Assembly: GCA_964442015.1 (NCBI GenBank)
Contig: CAYTYA010000089.1
Coordinates: 1-6,388 of the forward strand
From: GCA-002701945 sp964442015
Lineage (GTDB): Bacteria > Fidelibacterota > Marinisomatia > Marinisomatales > TCS55
Direction of reading: 5' to 3'
Length of the DNA: 6,388 bases
Shown here: positions 3,999 to 6,388 of the stretch, in pieces
Numbering within the stretch: the stretch's first letter is position 1
Layout: each line of letters opens with the position of its first letter
Notes under the pieces: generated by a model
What the model was told of the DNA's origin: nothing
The model's database searches: none
Seen by the model: only the letters and a program-made list of their open reading frames with translations
Made by a program: the position numbers and the translations under genes

Positions 3999-6212
3999 TT
4001 ACTTCCTTAAATCGAAATTCTTAACCTCTGTAACTTTTCCTTTTTCATCCCAATAGGTCCATTCTCCCGTCTCAACACCATCACGAATAATTCCTTCTTC
4101 TTTTTTACGTCCATTTTCATACCAAACAATCCATACGCCATCTCGAACATCATTTTTATAACTTACCACAGACTTCAACTTACCATTTTCATGTTCGGAA
4201 TATTTATAGTCCCATTTACCTGCTAAACGACCATCCTTATATATTTTTTTCCACTGATTTCTTCCTTTACTTGTTTTAGCAATCCAACCACCATCTCCAT
4301 TTTTAACAAGAAATTTTCCCTTAGAGCTCCATCGATTAATGAGAAAAAATTCGCTATTTTTCCATACACCTTCTTCTTGTTTTTGCCCATTAGGATGCCA
4401 AGTAATCCAATCTCCACTTGCAATATTATCCTCATAACCTTTTTCAGACTTTATTTGCCCATCATCATAATATTCCTGTTTAAATGTCAAATCAAGAATT
4501 AACCGACCATCTTCATACATTTGTTTTTTCTTTTTCGTACCATCTTCATTCTTACTAACCCATCCGCCTTTTCCACTTTTAACAAGAAAATTACCATTTA
4601 AATTCCATCGATTATTTAAAAAATACTCGCCATCTTTCCACGTACCCTCTTCTTTAGTGTTTCCATTTTCAAACCAAGTAGTCCAAGTACCAACTTCAAT
4701 ATTATTTTTAAATGATTTTTTTGTTTTAATAGACCCATCATCATAATACTCATATTCGTATGTCAATTCTTGCTGTAAGCGACCATTGCTATATGTTTGA
4801 CGTCCATCTTCCTTACCCGAACTAGTAAATTCAATTACATCACCATCAATTTCACCATTTTTAAAATTTACAGTTTTTGTTTTAACACCAGATTTATTCC
4901 AATAAGTCCATTTACCATGCTCTTCACCATTTTTATTATAACCGGATTTCTTTTTACTCCCATTCTCATACCAAACAGTAGACAAACCATCCCATTCACC
5001 CTTTGCATAGTGTCTCTCCTGCCGCTTCTGTCCATTTGAATACCAAAATTTGTACAAACCTTCACGTTTTCCGCTTATATAATTACCTTCTTCTACCTTC
5101 TGCCCATTTTCATCCCAATGAATAAAGACACCATTAGGTAGTCCATTTTTATAATTACCTAGTTCCATTTTTTGACCAGTTTCAAACCACACAGAACTCG
5201 GCCCATCCCACATTCCATAACTATATGTTCTTTCCTCTTGTTTTTGACCATTTTCATACCAGTTAGTGTAGATGCCAAATTTCTCGCCATCTATATGATA
5301 ACCTTCTTTTTGTTTCTGCCCATTTTTAAACCAATAAACAAAAGGTCCATTTAATTTACCTTCACGATAATTTATTTCACTTTTCTTCTCACCATTGTTA
5401 TACCAAACCATTGTTGGTCCATCAAGAAAGTCATTTCTATAATAGATTTGTTTATCTAACTCTCCGTCTTCTCTCCAGTAGGTAATTAATCCATCGATTT
5501 TTCCAGAATTATAATTGACCTCTTCTTTTTTAATACCACTTTCATACCAATATGTTGTAATTCCATGAAGAAAACCAGTTTCATATGATTTTTGATATAG
5601 TTTTATACCATCATCAGACCATGCAGTATAATAACCATCTAATTTTCCATGAACGTATGCCCCATCAGATTTCATATTTCCATTTTCATACCAATAAGTA
5701 AAACTACCAACTAAATCACCATCCAAATATGTTGCATCTTCTTTCATATTTCCATTTTCAAACCAACTGGTATATTTATGATCTAATTTTCCATTTCTAT
5801 ATGTGCAATTCACATTTTTATTTCCATTTGTATACCATGAGGAAAATGATCCATGTAATGTACCATCACGATATTGTTCTTCTCTGATTTTATTACCATC
5901 AATATCATAAAACGTAAATAAACCATTATTGACGCCATTTTCCAGTCTACCCTTAAATTCAACCTGGCCATTCCGATACCAGCTTCTATAATAGCCAGCT
6001 GCAATACCTCTTATATACCTTTTCTCCCAATGTTTTGAACCATTATCATATAATTCAAAAACTTTACCATTAAATGGTTTATCAGAATTTGGCATAAACT
6101 TAATACCGCCATAATCTAATAAATGGTTAACGTTTATCTTGCTCTGTGCTAACGTATATCCACTTATTATTATTGTTATAAATAATACTTTATGTAATAT
6201 TTTAATATTCAT
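3999..6212 (-). CDS. Exported MORN_2/YwqK-type repeat protein, 737 residues
   Basis: ATG at 6210-6212, TAA at 3999-4001. Residues 1-22 are a signal peptide (KILHKVLFITIIISGYTLA), with no lipobox. Residues 49-456 consist of 17 consecutive repeats of exactly 24 residues with no insertion or deletion, of the form G-x-x-x-x-W-Y-E-N-G-Q-K-x-E-E, then a Tyr and a Gly-containing turn. This is the MORN_2 pattern that databases often label YwqK-family antitoxin. Residues 477-568 and 569-660 are two 92-residue higher-order units, and 661-737 is a third, partial and diverged. Each unit embeds ordinary repeats plus a block with FLVK...G-GGW. The expected structure is a long beta-hairpin ribbon. It probably acts outside the cytoplasm, but ligand and role are unknown; the antitoxin label is not evidence of a toxin-antitoxin pair, and no partner gene is seen. 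No strong Shine-Dalgarno is visible (GGTGA lies too far upstream). It ends at the shared terminator. Confidence 0.9.
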   Translation of the reverse strand: MNIKILHKVLFITIIISGYTLAQSKINVNHLLDYGGIKFMPNSDKPFNGKVFELYDNGSKHWEKRYIRGIAAGYYRSWYRNGQVEFKGRLENGVNNGLFTFYDIDGNKIREEQYRDGTLHGSFSSWYTNGNKNVNCTYRNGKLDHKYTSWFENGNMKEDATYLDGDLVGSFTYWYENGNMKSDGAYVHGKLDGYYTAWSDDGIKLYQKSYETGFLHGITTYWYESGIKKEEVNYNSGKIDGLITYWREDGELDKQIYYRNDFLDGPTMVWYNNGEKKSEINYREGKLNGPFVYWFKNGQKQKEGYHIDGEKFGIYTNWYENGQKQEERTYSYGMWDGPSSVWFETGQKMELGNYKNGLPNGVFIHWDENGQKVEEGNYISGKREGLYKFWYSNGQKRQERHYAKGEWDGLSTVWYENGSKKKSGYNKNGEEHGKWTYWNKSGVKTKTVNFKNGEIDGDVIEFTSSGKEDGRQTYSNGRLQQELTYEYEYYDDGSIKTKKSFKNNIEVGTWTTWFENGNTKEEGTWKDGEYFLNNRWNLNGNFLVKSGKGGWVSKNEDGTKKKKQMYEDGRLILDLTFKQEYYDDGQIKSEKGYEDNIASGDWITWHPNGQKQEEGVWKNSEFFLINRWSSKGKFLVKNGDGGWIAKTSKGRNQWKKIYKDGRLAGKWDYKYSEHENGKLKSVVSYKNDVRDGVWIVWYENGRKKEEGIIRDGVETGEWTYWDEKGKVTEVKNFDLRK
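4233..4784 (-). repeat. Two tandem 276-bp units (92 residues each) within the repeat protein
   Basis: Codons 477-568 (4509-4784) and 569-660 (4233-4508) align end to end without gaps. Shared landmarks are an initial GRL, EYYDDG at 12-17, W-T/I-T-W near 34-37, the NRW at 58-60, FLVK at 66-69 and GGW at 73-75 of each unit. A third copy (4002-4232) keeps the start GRL and the WYENG region but lacks the second half. This indicates segmental duplication of a composite unit, later than the 24-residue array by its structure. Confidence 0.85.
4845..6068 (-). repeat. 17 x 72-bp degenerate tandem array (24-residue protein repeat)
   Basis: Codons 49-456 keep a strict 72-bp period. Conservation is at protein level (W at 6, N/D-G at 9-10, K at 12, Gly at 21 and 25), while the DNA of the copies has diverged. 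Selection therefore acts on the fold rather than recent copy-number change. Confidence 0.85.
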
Positions 6213-6333
6213 AATATTTATTTTATCACCATGAATTATATTGTAAAACTCCGCATTATGTAATTATAAAACAAAATATAATAATAATAAAGCATATCAT
6301 TAAAATTAATTATTATATAATTCAAATTTTCTT
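6213..6333. other. AT-rich intergenic region upstream of the repeat-protein gene
   Basis: About 120 bp, very AT-rich, with an ATA/TAA microsatellite-like stretch near 6280-6293. It should hold the promoter of the repeat-protein gene. Several TATAAT-like boxes occur on the minus strand, but none has a convincing -35 partner, so no promoter is called. No terminator hairpin is visible for the gene ending at 6334. Confidence 0.5.
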
Positions 6334-6388
6334 TTATCTTCCTCGGAGGTAATTCTGCAGGTATTCTATTTCCGTAGCAAGTTCTTCT
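6334..6388 (-). CDS. C-terminal fragment of an unidentified gene (5' part outside window)
   Basis: One minus-strand frame from the right edge reads EELATEIEYLQNYLRGR and then TAA (6334-6336). The composition is charged and amphipathic, like the end of a helix or coiled coil. It is locally richer in GC than the intergenic DNA beside it, where the frame ends. The other two minus frames look less protein-like. With only 17 codons, no family can be assigned. It runs in the same direction as the repeat protein. Confidence 0.5.
   Translation of the reverse strand, partial: EELATEIEYLQNYLRGR

Noticed and set aside
4797..5039. Plus-strand ORF of 80 residues inside the repeat gene (also one at 5172-5354)
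   Set aside because: These are antisense shadows of the repeat protein. Their periodic Phe/Ile/Pro content mirrors the 72-bp array.
4845..6068. CRISPR-like or satellite array suggested by the 72-bp period
   Set aside because: The repeats are diverged in DNA, have no constant repeat plus variable spacer pattern, and encode a continuous protein.
6345..6349. Plus-strand GGAGG as a ribosome binding site of a gene leaving the right edge
   Set aside because: No ATG or GTG lies at suitable spacing. The minus-strand frame ending at 6334 explains the sequence better.

Overview
The window is AT-rich DNA from a bacterium of the FCB group. The best guess is Candidatus Marinimicrobia (SAR406) or a close relative. 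That placement is an inference, mainly from a classic type IX secretion sorting tail (motif PNPFNP, then IYDMMGREV) on the leftmost gene and from the exported repeat protein on the right. There are no RNA genes, insertion sequences, CRISPR arrays or signs of phage.

Layout from left to right. 1-1328 (minus) is an exported, T9SS-targeted polysaccharide-deacetylase-like protein, cut by the left edge. 1391-2638 (minus) looks like two ORFs but is one reading frame interrupted by a single in-frame TGA at 2393-2395. A GC-rich hairpin follows the TGA at the right distance for a bacterial SECIS element, so this is best read as a 415-residue selenoprotein: a lipoprotein with a thioredoxin-like domain carrying Cys-Thr-Sec. 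2691-3179 (minus) is a two-helix membrane protein of the DUF6141-like kind. A terminator lies at 3206-3231. 3258-3560 (minus) is a YdhR-like small monooxygenase-fold protein with the strongest ribosome binding site in the window. A divergent intergenic region at 3571-3692 holds a 20-bp palindrome. 3693-3947 (plus) is an unrecognised 84-residue membrane protein. A bidirectional terminator at 3950-3975 separates it from 3999-6212 (minus), a 737-residue exported protein made almost entirely of MORN_2/YwqK-type repeats. 6334-6388 (minus) is probably the last 17 codons of another gene.

The three leftmost minus-strand genes lie in tandem with gaps of 52 and 62 bp and no terminator between them, so they may be cotranscribed. 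Two of the three are exported and the third is a membrane protein, but no shared pathway can be shown. The YdhR-like gene is its own unit, closed by a terminator. The repeat protein also appears to be its own unit.

The most notable item is the selenoprotein. Automated annotation would probably split it into an 81-residue fragment and a 298-residue fragment, or call it a pseudogene. Proof needs homologues with Cys or Sec at position 82 and selA/selB/selC/selD elsewhere in the genome.
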